The notes under the pieces: model-generated
Told to the model about the DNA's origin: nothing
What the model saw: only the letters and a program-made list of their open reading frames with translations
Databases searched by the model: none
DNA from: Dictyobacter kobayashii
GTDB lineage: Bacteria; Chloroflexota; Ktedonobacteria; Ktedonobacterales; Ktedonobacteraceae
Length of the DNA stretch: 64,000 nucleotides
Assembly: GCF_003967555.1 (NCBI RefSeq)
Contig: NZ_BIFS01000001.1
Span: forward strand, 3,162,001-3,226,000
Direction of reading: 5' to 3'
Program-made: the position numbers and the translations under genes
Part shown: positions 26,647 through 37,170 of the stretch, one piece after another
Layout: each line of letters opens with the position of its first letter
Numbering within the stretch: the first letter of the stretch is position 1

Positions 26647-27702
26647 ATGATGGGTGATCCACCAAAAATGCTCACCCACGATAGACGTCCATCACAGCAC
26701 GCCGAGATCATCCTAAAGACTGAAGAGCTGACCAAGCGCTTTGATAGTTTTACCGCGGTTGATCATCTCAGTATCGAGATATACCATGGCGATGTCTACG
26801 GCCTGCTGGGTCCTAATGGTTCTGGTAAAACTACCACGATTCGCATGCTCCTGGGCTTGATCCATCCCACGTCCGGACAGGTTACCACCCTGGGATATGA
26901 CATGGGTGATGAGAAGCAGCGCTATCAAGCCCTGCACCATGTTGGAGCCATCGTGGAGCAACCTGTCTTTTATCCTTTTTTAACTGGCCGTGAGAATTTA
27001 CGTGGTATCGCCATCTTTGGCTGTATGCCCGATAACCAGGTCACCCATGAACGTATTGAAGAAGTGCTCGAACTGGTTGACCTGGCCACGCGTGCCAACG
27101 AAAGTTACAGCAAATATTCGCTGGGTATGAAACAACGCCTGGCCCTGGCCGCTACCCTGGTACACTATCCACAACTGATTATTTTGGATGAGCCAACCAA
27201 TGGACTCGATCCGGCCGGTGTAGTTGAGATACGTGAGTTGATTGGTCGGTTATCCCAGCAGGGTATCACCATCTTATTATCCAGCCATCAATTGCATGAG
27301 ATCCAACAGGTTTGTTCAAGGGTGGCGATTATCAAACGTGGCAAATTGCTGGTGCAGGGTAGCGTACAAGATCTACTTTCTGAGCAGCAGTGTATTTTAC
27401 TTGGTTTTTCTAATCCTGCCACCTTGCAGCGAGCAGAATTAGTCTTGCATACGCAGCCTGAAGAGGCACTGAACTGGATGCGGCGTGCTCGGATTGTGGA
27501 TGCGCCAATGAATACGAGCTGGACTCCGCCTGGAGGGCAAGTATTAGAGGTTGAGGCTACGATGGAGCAGGCAGAGGCGGTAAATGCTTTCCTGGGTGCA
27601 CGAGGTATCTATGCCACCGAAATTCGACGGCGTGAAACCAGTCTGGAACAATACTTCCTGGAACTGACCGCAACTCCACTTCATACTGTTCCCCTGGCCT
27701 GA
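26647..27702 (+). CDS. ABC transporter ATP-binding protein (DrrA/CcmA-like)
   Basis: About 351 residues. The nucleotide-binding domain is complete: Walker A LLGPNGSGKTTTIRML, signature YSLGMKQRL, Walker B LIILDEPTNGLDP and the H-loop SSHQ. A C-terminal extension of about 100 residues is typical of ATPases that pair with ABC-2 export permeases. No permease gene follows, which is unusual. The middle of three possible starts (26644, 26647, 26650) has the best spacing to AAGGAG. Confidence 0.92.
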   Translation: MMGDPPKMLTHDRRPSQHAEIILKTEELTKRFDSFTAVDHLSIEIYHGDVYGLLGPNGSGKTTTIRMLLGLIHPTSGQVTTLGYDMGDEKQRYQALHHVGAIVEQPVFYPFLTGRENLRGIAIFGCMPDNQVTHERIEEVLELVDLATRANESYSKYSLGMKQRLALAATLVHYPQLIILDEPTNGLDPAGVVEIRELIGRLSQQGITILLSSHQLHEIQQVCSRVAIIKRGKLLVQGSVQDLLSEQQCILLGFSNPATLQRAELVLHTQPEEALNWMRRARIVDAPMNTSWTPPGGQVLEVEATMEQAEAVNAFLGARGIYATEIRRRETSLEQYFLELTATPLHTVPLA

Positions 27703-27733
27703 TTGAGCAACGCTATAATTCTTTGCCGTCAAT

Positions 27734-27769
27734 AAGAAAGGGCGATCCTGCATCGGATGCCCTTCTTTG
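27734..27769 (+). terminator. Terminator after the ABC ATPase gene
   Basis: Imperfect stem AAGAAAGGGC / GCCCTTCTT with a 15-nt loop, followed by TTTG. Confidence 0.6.
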
Positions 27770-27802
27770 TTAGCGCGAAATTAGCGCGAAGTCATCACCT
27801 GT

Positions 27803-27982
27803 TTATACGGGTAAGGCTGGCTGATTGAGTAGCGTATCAATGGTGCTACGGCGTACTCGGTAAGCCTGACGCTTACCAACGTGAGGAAGCGAGACAGCCT
27901 CTAATGTGCCATGCTTGATCCAACGACGTACCGTCGTATCATCCACGCGTAAGCGGCGTGCAACTTCTCGCACGGTCAACAT
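27803..27982 (-). CDS. Second small helix-turn-helix protein, paralogue of the one at 25.0 kb
   Basis: A 59-residue gene. It reads MLTVREVARRLRVDDTTVRRW, then LPHVGKRQAYRVRR, and matches the protein at 25016-25201 at roughly 60% of positions over the whole length. The ATG at 27982 has only a weak upstream GGAAC. Like its relative it is a lone winged HTH domain that should bind DNA. Together the two bracket the sigma factor and ABC ATPase genes, which run in the opposite direction. Confidence 0.78.
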   Translation of the reverse strand: MLTVREVARRLRVDDTTVRRWIKHGTLEAVSLPHVGKRQAYRVRRSTIDTLLNQPALPV

Positions 27983-28729
27983 TCATCAGTTTGTTCCATA
28001 ATTGTATACCCTCCATCTAACTAGCATCGTGTTGTAGAATACATCATGACTAGATTTTGCGCTGTATAACCCATTGTTTATTCTTCGCTAGGTATGGTCT
28101 ATTAAATCTAGCCACGTCTAGGCCAAGCAGCATGACAGGAAGACATGCTATCCTTGATGAAAGATCTCCTCGGCTGAGAAGTTCTTGATAATTCTGTCTG
28201 CCCCTTTCTCTTACGGTCACATGTGCAAATAGACTCTCGCGCTATGCTCAGCTAGCGTACAATGTTGTTACAGCATTAGTATAGTGAGGACGTGATAGTG
28301 TGTGTTCCACCGTATGGTGGAGAAAAAGGTAGGATCAACACATGTACGTCTGTATGGTAGCAGAGAGTAGTTGCCTCATTATCCAATCCAGTGGGGTGGC
28401 ATACTCAATGTAATACTTGTATGACCCAAGAGTGTATCAAGATTTCATTTTTGAGCTGGCATTTCTGCATAAGTTTTTCATGAAATATGGGTATGATGCC
28501 TCCTCAAAAATCCACATCCTAAAGCATTTCCATCCTGTATTGTTATTATAATGATATAAAAAAGAGTAACGTATAGATATGAACCTGATTGGATTATTGC
28601 ATATAGGGATACGTGTATATATAGACATGGCTGGATAAAGACCGTGAGTTTAATGTATAATAGTAATTATTCGCCTCACTATATCTGGTATTGCTAGCAG
28701 GGATGCGTGTTGGAAGAAGGAGGATGGAG
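27983..28729. other. Intergenic region before the first LuxR gene
   Basis: About 750 bases, AT-rich toward the right. A small inverted repeat TTCCACCGTATGGTGGA lies near 28306. I find no supportable gene; a 63-codon frame at 28437-28628 has atypical composition. Confidence 0.4.
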
Positions 28730-31456
28730 ATGGAGATTAACCCTACGAAGCAATTGCTGCTTGCGACAAAGTTTACTCTGCCACACAGCTATGTGCCCCT
28801 GGTTATTCCACGTGTACGTCTCTATAGCAAACTAGAGCGTGGCACTGGCTATCCTCTAACCTTACTTGCCGCGCCTGCGGGTTTTGGTAAGACTATCCTC
28901 CTCAGTAGCTGGTTGCGCCAGCGTGGCACCAACAAAGTAGCCTGGCTTTCTTTAGATAAGAACGACAATGATCTGCAACGTTTCTGGCATTATTGCCTGG
29001 CGGCCTGTGCCAGTGTCGATAAAGAACTGGTAGCTAGCGCGCAAGCGTGCCTGGATGCTTATCCAGCTGTCTCAATTGAACAGATGCTGACCGTCTTTAT
29101 TAATGCCTTAATGGCCTATCCGGAACCGCTGATATGGGTGCTGGATGACTATCAGTGTCTTCACTTGCCGGCTATTCATCAAACGCTTACCTTTTTGCTG
29201 GAGCACTTACCACCCCATATTCACCTGTTTATCAGCACACGGGTTGATCCGCCACTGCCATTAGCGCGTTTGCGCGTGCGTGGACAACTGCTTGAGATAC
29301 GTTCAAACGACCTGCGTTTCAATGTAGAAGAGTCTGTGCAATTGCTCAGTTATGATATGCAACTGCAGCTAGAGCCAGAGCAGATTGTTAATCTATTTCG
29401 CGCTACCGAAGGTTGGATCGCCGGCCTACAACTGGCAGTCATTTCACTACAGGGAAGACCTGAGCACGAAGAGAAGATGGCCTGGATCTCATCGTTTACG
29501 GGCACCAATCGCCACATTGCTCATTATTTGAGGGAAGAGATATTGATGACCTTACCTGAGGACGTACAGGATTTTCTCTTTTCAACTTCTATCCTCACGC
29601 GCATGAGGGCGGATCTCTGTGACGCGGTAACTGGTCAGGAAAACGCGGAGCTGATGTTTGAGTGGTTGGAGCGGGCCAACCTGTTTATTGCTTCCAGTGA
29701 AGAAGAGGGAACGTGGAAGCGCTATCATCAACTTTTTGCCGAGCTTTTGCGCCAGCACCTGGCGCAGAAATATCCGGAACGCATCAATGAATTACACCTA
29801 CGAGCCAGTTGCTGGTATGAACACGAAAATATGTTGCATGAGGCCGTTGAGCATGCGCTGGCGGCCAGTTCTTATGAGCGGGCCGCTGATCTACTAGAAG
29901 CGCACGCCTGGCCACTGTGGGTGAGAGGACAGCTACCATATATTTTCGACTGGTTGCTGTTGTTACAGGGGCGTATTGAGCTTCAGACGCATCCTATTAT
30001 CTCTTACCTGTATGCATTTATATATTTATATACAGCGCAATGGAAAATGTATGAGCAGGCGCTTGCCAGCGCGCAGACTAGCTGGCAGTGCGGGCATAAT
30101 CATGAGATGTTGAGTAGCATTTATGATTTAAAAGCCTATCATGCCCTGTGTACCGGCAATGGGGAGCAGGCTCTCATGTATACGCAGCAGGCACTGGAGG
30201 CTAATCAGAATAAACCCTTGCTAGCCAGCTTCTCACATATCCTCCGTGGGGCCGGACATTTGTGTTGTGGCGATATCCAGCAAGCTCAGATTGAACTGAC
30301 GCTCGGGCAGCGCTGTGGCAGCCAGATGAATTGCGCCATCGCCATCAGCAGTGCCCAGTTATACCAGGGACGCCTGTATGTTATGCAGGGCCAGCTACAC
30401 GAGGCTCTAAGGCTTTATCAGCAGTGTAGCAATAATAGTGGAGGGTGCGTGGCCCTGTTTGCCAGGCAAGCACATTTGCAGGCAGGACTGCTTTATCTGG
30501 AGTGGAATGAGCTAGAGCGGGCGCAGGAGCAGCTCAGAAAGGCACACGAGAGCCGTAACCAGCTAGAGGGTAGCTCGGCGGTGATTGATAGTATCATGCT
30601 GGCTACACGCCTGGCCTGGGCCAGTGGTAAGCCAGAGCAAGCTTTGGTCTTACTGGATCAGGCTGAGAGCTCGTTAACCTCAAGAGGCAATCAATCAGAA
30701 CAACTGGCGCGCATCAGCTTGCTGCGTACAAAGTACTGGCTGGCTCAAGGTAAGAATGCGGCCGTTCAGGAATTGCTGCAGAGCAGCTATCCCGTTAACC
30801 TACAGGATCTTCCCTTATTGGAGCAGGAATGCTGGCAACAAGCGTATGCGCGTTGGCTCTTAGCTCGGAAGCGCCCAACTGAAGTCACCCGGCTATTACT
30901 GGGATTATTGCTAACCATCAAAGCTCAGGGAAGGATTGCGGATGAGCTTCAGATCCAGCTACTCTTAGTCCAGGCTTACTTTATGCTGGGAGATGCGCGA
31001 CGTACCAGGCAGACCCTTGAGCATATGCTGGTCATTGCTGAACCTGGAGGATATCACCGCCTGTTTTTGGAGGAGGGACAGATACTGATGAGCCTGCTCT
31101 CGGATCTTTATCATCGCCAACAAAAGCGCTATACGGGAGAACTACAATCACAGGTGCTGGGCTATGTACATACCTTACTGTTAGAGTTTGGTTGCGATGT
31201 CGAGCCGCGAGATTGGTGTTCCTGGCAAAAGCGGGCCCAGCGTGCGCAATCCTCGTTGGAACAATTGAGTGATCGCGAGTTAGAAGTATTGAAATTGATT
31301 GCAGAAGGAAATTCCAATCAACAGATCGCGTGTGCCCTGGTGGTAGCCGAAAGTACGATCAAGACCCATCTCAATAATATCTATAGCAAGTTAAATGTCA
31401 ACTCCCGTCTGCAAGCTTTAACTAAAGCCCACACAGTGGGATTACTGGAGATTTAG
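28730..31456 (+). CDS. LuxR-family STAND regulator (MalT-like)
   Basis: About 908 residues. The N-terminal STAND ATPase has the Walker A APAGFGKTILLSSW and the sensor-like STRVDPPLPLARLRVRG; the middle consists of helical TPR-like repeats; the C-terminal 65 residues are a LuxR HTH (LSDRELEVLKLIAEGNSNQQ...STIKTHLNNIYSKL). Such proteins oligomerise on binding ATP and an inducer and then activate transcription. The start at 28730 has AAGGAGG at a spacing of six; earlier in-frame starts lack this. A paralogue converges on it from the right. The inducer is unknown. Confidence 0.92.
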   Translation: MEINPTKQLLLATKFTLPHSYVPLVIPRVRLYSKLERGTGYPLTLLAAPAGFGKTILLSSWLRQRGTNKVAWLSLDKNDNDLQRFWHYCLAACASVDKELVASAQACLDAYPAVSIEQMLTVFINALMAYPEPLIWVLDDYQCLHLPAIHQTLTFLLEHLPPHIHLFISTRVDPPLPLARLRVRGQLLEIRSNDLRFNVEESVQLLSYDMQLQLEPEQIVNLFRATEGWIAGLQLAVISLQGRPEHEEKMAWISSFTGTNRHIAHYLREEILMTLPEDVQDFLFSTSILTRMRADLCDAVTGQENAELMFEWLERANLFIASSEEEGTWKRYHQLFAELLRQHLAQKYPERINELHLRASCWYEHENMLHEAVEHALAASSYERAADLLEAHAWPLWVRGQLPYIFDWLLLLQGRIELQTHPIISYLYAFIYLYTAQWKMYEQALASAQTSWQCGHNHEMLSSIYDLKAYHALCTGNGEQALMYTQQALEANQNKPLLASFSHILRGAGHLCCGDIQQAQIELTLGQRCGSQMNCAIAISSAQLYQGRLYVMQGQLHEALRLYQQCSNNSGGCVALFARQAHLQAGLLYLEWNELERAQEQLRKAHESRNQLEGSSAVIDSIMLATRLAWASGKPEQALVLLDQAESSLTSRGNQSEQLARISLLRTKYWLAQGKNAAVQELLQSSYPVNLQDLPLLEQECWQQAYARWLLARKRPTEVTRLLLGLLLTIKAQGRIADELQIQLLLVQAYFMLGDARRTRQTLEHMLVIAEPGGYHRLFLEEGQILMSLLSDLYHRQQKRYTGELQSQVLGYVHTLLLEFGCDVEPRDWCSWQKRAQRAQSSLEQLSDRELEVLKLIAEGNSNQQIACALVVAESTIKTHLNNIYSKLNVNSRLQALTKAHTVGLLEI

Positions 31457-31512
31457 TGGGCAGAAGGGCGCTGGAAGATGGAGTTAGTCTGGTAAGATCC
31501 CTGCTCGTTCCC

Positions 31513-34286
31513 TTAAAGCTTCTCGGTGGAGCGTGGATAGATTAATGGTTCGGTATCCACCTCACTACGGCGTAGGACCCCTAGATCGTAGGCACGCGTG
31601 ACCGCCTGGAGGCGGGTATGGACGTGAAGCTTGGCATAGATGTTATTCAAGTGCGTTTTAATGGTGCTGACCGTGACCACCAGTTTTTGCGCAATTTCTT
31701 GATTTGAAAGGCCTTCGGCGATCAAGCCCAGCACCATATATTCACGCTCACTGAGCTTATCGATCATATCATCGTCATTTTCTTGCGAAATCAGCCAGCG
31801 CGGAGGCTGGGTTTCAGCGCCAACCGACGAGAGCAGGGTATAGATGTAGTCGGATGAACTATGGTTTTGTTCTGCCGAAGCATGGCGCTGATAGCGACTG
31901 TAGATCTCGGTCAGTAGTGCCGCCATAACGGGTCCTTCATCCACAAAACTACGAATATAGCCTCCCGTTTCTGCCAGACTCAGAGCCTGCTCGAGTTTTT
32001 GTAGCGTATGTTGGGTGTTGCCTTCTATATGATAAGCCTGTGTCAGCAGAAGCAAGAGCGTTAATTCACTCTTACTCCTACCTTGATTATGAGCCTGCTG
32101 ATAGGAGGGCCCTAGCAGCTGAAGTGCCTGTTCTCCTTGTTCCTGCGCGATTAAAAGGCGCGCCTGCGCTATCAACCAGTTCTCTCGTTCATAGTGCAAC
32201 ATATCATCTGTCAGGGAGGCGCATACTGTGTTTGCCACTGTTGGGCCGCATTAAGATCTCCCTGTGCTAATAGAAAACGCATCCGCAGCTCGGCAATTCG
32301 AGCCAGGAAGGTCGGATTGGGTCCAAAGCGTTGAGAGCTATGTTCCGCCTGTATCAGATAGGTCAGGGCTTGCTCTCGCTCCTCCTGTAACCAGGCCAGG
32401 CGCGCCATTACCAGGTAAAGTTGGGCCGTAACGGGCCCTTCATTCTGGATTTGCTGGCTTAGCGACCGTGCCTGTTGGATGTGCAGCTGGGCGGTCGATA
32501 TATCATCCCACTCATAATAAACATCTGCCAGATAGACATGGGCGGCGATGACGGGCCAGGTGGCGATCGCATGGGTCTCTCCACAGACCTGCTGGAACGT
32601 TTGTGCGGCGGTACGCAGGTTCCCCTGTATGTTTTGTAGTAGACCGTGGTAGCAGGCAGCCGCCAGGGCTATAGTTGTATAGCCGTGTTTTTGACCCAGG
32701 CGATAACTCTCGGCCAGATAGTGAGCGGCTGGAATCAGATCTCCCTGGTAGAGATAGCCGGCGCCCAGGTGTAGCAGTGAGCTACAGTAAAAAGGCGAGG
32801 AGTGTTCATCATCAAGCAAATCCAATGCCTGCTGGGCATAGTGTACAATTTGAGGACCATCGCTGCGATAGAGGGCGGCCCTGGCCCGTAAATCATAGAC
32901 CCGACTGAGCATGTGGCTGTTGTGTTGCTCTTGCTGCCAGAGACTCTCTGAGCGTGTCAGAGCTTGCTCGTAAAGCTCCATCTGGGCCTGTAAAAAGGCT
33001 GTATAGGCCTGTAAGAGCGAGAGCATGGGGTGAGACGTAAAGCTGGCTTCCGGCAGCTGTGAAAGCCATAGCGCAACTAGAGCTTCTTCTCCGCGTTGAA
33101 TAAACTGCCAGGCATGCTGCTCAATCAATTGTACAGCCAGCTCCAGATCTTCTGCTATAATGGCATGTTTGATTACATCTATATCCATTCCCTGTTGCGC
33201 ATACCAGGCCCCAGCCCTGTGGTGTAGCTCTGGTAGTAAGTCTGGATATTTTTGCTTCAGACGATGGTTCAAGAGCTCCAGAAAAAGTTGATCATAGCGA
33301 TACCAGCGCTGCTGATTATCCAGTGCGTTTAAAAAAAGATTATTTTGCTCCAACCATTCGAGCATCAGTTCCCCATTAGAGTTACCCGTGACCGCATCGC
33401 ATAGTGAGGCATTGAGACGCTCAAGGATAGAGGTTTGCAGGAGAAAATCCTGCACATCCTCTGGCAATTGTTGCAAGACCTCGTCGGTTAAATAGTGCAA
33501 GACATTGCGATTGATGCCGGAGAATGTTTGGATGAAATGAGCAATTGAGGCATAGCTGGTGCGCCCCTGTAATGAAAGCGCCGCCAATTGCAGACCAGCG
33601 ATCCAGCCTTCGGTGCGCTTTCTAAGCTCGATAATATCTTCAGAACTCAAATCGAGATTCATGGCCTGGGTTAGAAATATAGTAGCCTCCTCGTTGGTGA
33701 AACGGAGGTCATGAGTTCGTAGCTCGGTTAATTTTCCCTGCACGCGGAAACGAGCCAGAGGGAGTGGAGGATCACGGCGGGTAATCAGGATAATATGTAA
33801 GCGTAGAGGCAGATGTTCCAGTAAAAATGTAAGGGCTTGATGGATCGCAGGTGTACTGATGGTATGGTAGTCATCCAGCACTAATAATGTATCTTCTGCA
33901 AGCGTAATAGCAGTATTAATTAATTGTGTGAGCAACCTTTCGATGCTTAGGCCGGGCTGCTCATTTTGCCAGGCATCAATCAGTTCGGTCAGGTCGGGCA
34001 AGAAAGGGCTCAAGGCGGTCAGAATATAGCACCAGAAGCGCAAGGTATCATTGTCCGCCGGCTCTAACGAGACCCAGGCAGTTGCTAGCTGGCGTTGTCG
34101 AATCCATTCACTGACCAGCGTGGTCTTGCCGAATCCAGCGGGAGCCGTAATCAGAATCAATGGACGTTGCAGATCAGCTTCCATGGCCGCATAAACATGG
34201 GTACGGGGAATTATCTTTTTTAGATAGTGCGGTGGAATTGTCAGCTTGGTTGTAATGATTTGCGGATCTTGACTTCCTCGTTCCAT
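31513..34286 (-). CDS. Second LuxR-family STAND regulator, one frameshift
   Basis: Same architecture as the gene at 28.7 kb: Walker A TAPAGFGKTTLVSEW, ITRRDPPLPLARFRVQG, TPR-like middle, and a C-terminal LuxR domain (LSEREYMVLGLIAEGLSNQE, STIKTHLNNIYAKLHV). The frame is interrupted near 32214-32219; QQWQTQYA continues as SLTDDMLHYEREN in the other frame, and one additional C on the coding strand repairs it. The two pieces (31513-32238 and 32211-34286) are therefore one protein of about 924 residues. The start at 34286 is chosen because AAAGGAG precedes it by about 6 bases. It converges on its paralogue. Confidence 0.9.
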
Positions 34287-34723
34287 CAGAGACTCCTTTG
34301 CCACATGCTCGGTCCGGAATGTATATCTTGATTTTCTTATTGACAATATGCTCTCACACCTTCTTTATTATCGGCGAGCTACGGAGCATAGAACAATAGA
34401 TAGCCAGCTTCCTATCTATTCAATACATACGAGGATTGCTTTGCTGAAATACTGCTTATTTGATTGTCATAGTATAGCATAGCGTGCTGTGGTGTGTCAT
34501 GGGAGAAGGCCAGGTGTTGGTGGTGAGTTTCCTCCATTTGGGCGATAGCCGGACCATACCACCTGTGTGGGATGAATCCTCCTTCTGGTTGATGACAGTC
34601 CCGCTGTGAAAACGTACACTCAAGAGAGTCGCAGAGATTCCGCTATATACCTTATATAAAAATGCAAGTTTATTGGATAGCATTATTGATGGCTTGTGAT
34701 AGCTGGATAAGGATGAATCATTT
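34287..34723. other. Divergent intergenic region
   Basis: About 435 bases between the second LuxR gene and the kinase gene, which diverge. It must contain both promoters; no strong consensus box or repeat stands out. Confidence 0.35.
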
Positions 34724-35629
34724 ATGTCTATGCCGAACGACTTTTTAGAGAAGCGTACAGGTGGATTTTTGTTTGGAAACTATCGTTTATTTCGGGCCTT
34801 GAGACGTGGAGCGGTATCAACGATTTACCTGGGAGAGCATATTCATCTGGGCAATAAAGTGGTCGTCAAGGTTCTGAATAACTGGATAGCTACCGATGAG
34901 CAGATCAAGAAATTCTGTGCGGAGGCGCGGCTGCATGCCAGTATGCGCCACCCAAATATTGTGCGCGTACTGGATTTTGGTATGAAGGGAAAATATCCTT
35001 TTATGGTGATGGACTATGCGGCCAATGGCACACTACAGGATTACTTTGAAGCGGATGTGCCGCAGCCAACCTCAACCATCATTCCCTTTGTGGTCAGCAT
35101 CGCCAATGCCTTGCAATATATCCACAATCGCAATGTGATTCACCGGGATATCAAGCCCCAGAACATTCTTCTCAGCCTGGGACATGAAGTCTGGCTCAGC
35201 GACTTTGGTATTGCGGTGGCGATACAGCCGTGGAATCTCCAGGGGATGCAGGAATCAATTGGGACTGCGCTCTATGCTGCGCCCGAACAGATTGAGGGTC
35301 ATCCCTTGAAGATGAGCGATCAATATGCCCTGGCGGTGCTTGTCTATACCTGGCTCTGTGGTCGCCCCCCATTTGCCGGCTCATCTATCCAGTTATGCAA
35401 GCAACATTTATATCAGGAGCCAACGCCACTCCACCATATTATCCCGACCATTTCCTATCAGATAGAAAAAGTTGTTCTCAGGGCATTAGCAAAAGATCCG
35501 TATCAGCGTTTCACCAATATACAGGACTTTGCCTATGCCTTGAGAATGGCCGATGATCGTTATCTGGATACTATGCAGCCGATGATCAGTTCCCTACCTC
35601 AACATCAGGATATACACTATCCTTCATAA
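34724..35629 (+). CDS. Hanks-type serine/threonine protein kinase, soluble
   Basis: A 301-residue kinase made of the catalytic domain only. Present are the ATP lysine (KVVVKVL), the helix-C Glu (CAEARLHASM), HRDIKPQN, DFG (LSDFGIAVA) and APE (YAAPEQIEG). The glycine loop is degenerate: the usual GxGxxG is replaced by RRGAVS. There is no membrane segment or sensor domain, unlike PknB. It may phosphorylate FHA-bound partners or transcription factors; that is inference. Its last 13 bases overlap the converging histidine kinase gene. Confidence 0.9.
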   Translation: MSMPNDFLEKRTGGFLFGNYRLFRALRRGAVSTIYLGEHIHLGNKVVVKVLNNWIATDEQIKKFCAEARLHASMRHPNIVRVLDFGMKGKYPFMVMDYAANGTLQDYFEADVPQPTSTIIPFVVSIANALQYIHNRNVIHRDIKPQNILLSLGHEVWLSDFGIAVAIQPWNLQGMQESIGTALYAAPEQIEGHPLKMSDQYALAVLVYTWLCGRPPFAGSSIQLCKQHLYQEPTPLHHIIPTISYQIEKVVLRALAKDPYQRFTNIQDFAYALRMADDRYLDTMQPMISSLPQHQDIHYPS

Positions 35630-37146
35630 TTTGAGGCAGGGATAGTTGCTGCCTGGGCAATTTGAAGTGGTGGTTGCTGGGCCACTGGAAGCGTAAAGAA
35701 AACAGTTGTACCCTTCCCGGGCGTGCTCTCCGCCCAGACCTGGCCATTATGGGCGCTAATAATGGCCTTTACGATAGCCAGGCCGAGACCACTGCCACCT
35801 GTCTTAGCGGCGCGTGAGCGATCGGCACGATAGAAGCGATCAAAGATATGTGGTAGATCCTCTTTATTAATGCCGACGCCGGTATCGCTGATCGAGATAC
35901 GCAGCTGTCCATTCTGCTCTACCGCTCCCACTTTGATCTGACCGCCTTCATTGGTATGGCGACGAGCATTATCCAGTAGATTTAAGAGTACCTGTGTGAT
36001 CCGGTCGCTATCAGCCTGAACTTGAGGGGTACTGGCAGGAATGGTATTTTGTAATTGTAGCCCGTGAGCCTCGCATTCTGGCGCTATTACCGCCACCGTT
36101 TCATCTACCAGTGAATGCAGATCCAGGGGAGCCAGGTCCAGGCGAATCTGGCCGGCTTCCAGCATCGTCATCTGGCGCACATCGGCTACCAGGCGGCGCA
36201 GACGCTGTACCTCGCGTCCAATACGTTGTGCGGTCTCCTGACGGGATTCTGGATCGGAGATTACATCATCAGCCAGTGCCTCGCTTAGCCCCTGGATCGC
36301 TGTTAGTGGCGTGGCCAGGTCGTGGGCGATATTAGCGATCAGATCGCGGCGCATCTGATCCTGGCGCCGTAGCTCATTGACATCGGCCTCAATGGTATCC
36401 GCCATCTCATTAAACGTCTGTGCCAGCAATCCTACCTCATCCTGGGGAAAATTCTGCACCACACGCTGCGTATAGCGTCCGTGTTTCATATCTTCCGCTG
36501 CGGTGGTCAATAACTCCAGCGGACGTACGAAGCGGCGCACAAAGAGATAGCTACAGAGGGCCGCAATCGCTGCCACTCCCAGGCTGGCTAGAATAATGTA
36601 TTGATTGATCTGGCTCAGTACACCACCATATCCAAAATTTAGTTGGGCAAGAAAAACAGCGCCAACGACCTGACCCCCATTATTCAGCGGGACAATGGAA
36701 TAGATGCCAGAGGTACTTCCGTCATCGACATCTAATTGCATACTGCCAGAAGTAGAATTCCCTGTTTGAATTGCGCTTTTCAGTGCCTGGTTGATATTGG
36801 AGTTTGTGCAGTTACTGTAGGATAATGGTCGAGAATTGACGCATACTATTGGATTTCCGTTGTTATCAACAATAAGGGCAAAGGCCTGGTCTCCAGGAAC
36901 CAGGTTGCCTGGAGGAAGATTTTTCCAGTCTGAACCATAGTGACTGTAATAATTGAGAGTCGCATTGGCCAGATATCTGGCACTGTGGTTTACAAGCGCA
37001 ACTTGATTGCTATAGAAGTAGTTCTGAACTGCAATCGAGACGGCAAAGCTGAGCACCAGGACGGTGCCCAGAATCACAAGAAGATAGCTTAGCACCAGTT
37101 TTGATTTGAGACTAAATGTTGATGTTTGTGGGTTAGTGGAACGCAT
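35617..37146 (-). CDS. Membrane sensor histidine kinase
   Basis: A 509-residue kinase: first membrane helix at about 17-38, an extracytoplasmic sensor of about 135 residues, second helix at about 180-200 (IILASLGVAAIAALCSYLFV), HAMP, dimerisation/phosphoacceptor domain with the His in NIAHDLATPL, and ATPase domain with the N box (LLNLLDNARRH), G1 (ISDTGVGI) and G2 (GGSGLGLAI). The phospho-motif has the unusual AHDLATPL instead of SHELRTPL, a variant common in BaeS-like kinases. It lies 24 bases after its cognate regulator. Signal unknown. Confidence 0.95.
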   Translation of the reverse strand: MRSTNPQTSTFSLKSKLVLSYLLVILGTVLVLSFAVSIAVQNYFYSNQVALVNHSARYLANATLNYYSHYGSDWKNLPPGNLVPGDQAFALIVDNNGNPIVCVNSRPLSYSNCTNSNINQALKSAIQTGNSTSGSMQLDVDDGSTSGIYSIVPLNNGGQVVGAVFLAQLNFGYGGVLSQINQYIILASLGVAAIAALCSYLFVRRFVRPLELLTTAAEDMKHGRYTQRVVQNFPQDEVGLLAQTFNEMADTIEADVNELRRQDQMRRDLIANIAHDLATPLTAIQGLSEALADDVISDPESRQETAQRIGREVQRLRRLVADVRQMTMLEAGQIRLDLAPLDLHSLVDETVAVIAPECEAHGLQLQNTIPASTPQVQADSDRITQVLLNLLDNARRHTNEGGQIKVGAVEQNGQLRISISDTGVGINKEDLPHIFDRFYRADRSRAAKTGGSGLGLAIVKAIISAHNGQVWAESTPGKGTTVFFTLPVAQQPPLQIAQAATIPASNYEG

Positions 37147-37170
37147 GCTAAACTCTCTCTCCCTGTTACT

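Noticed and set aside
28437..28628. 63-codon frame on the minus strand
   Set aside because: AT-driven composition rich in I, Y, N and F, no ribosome site and no recognisable domain.
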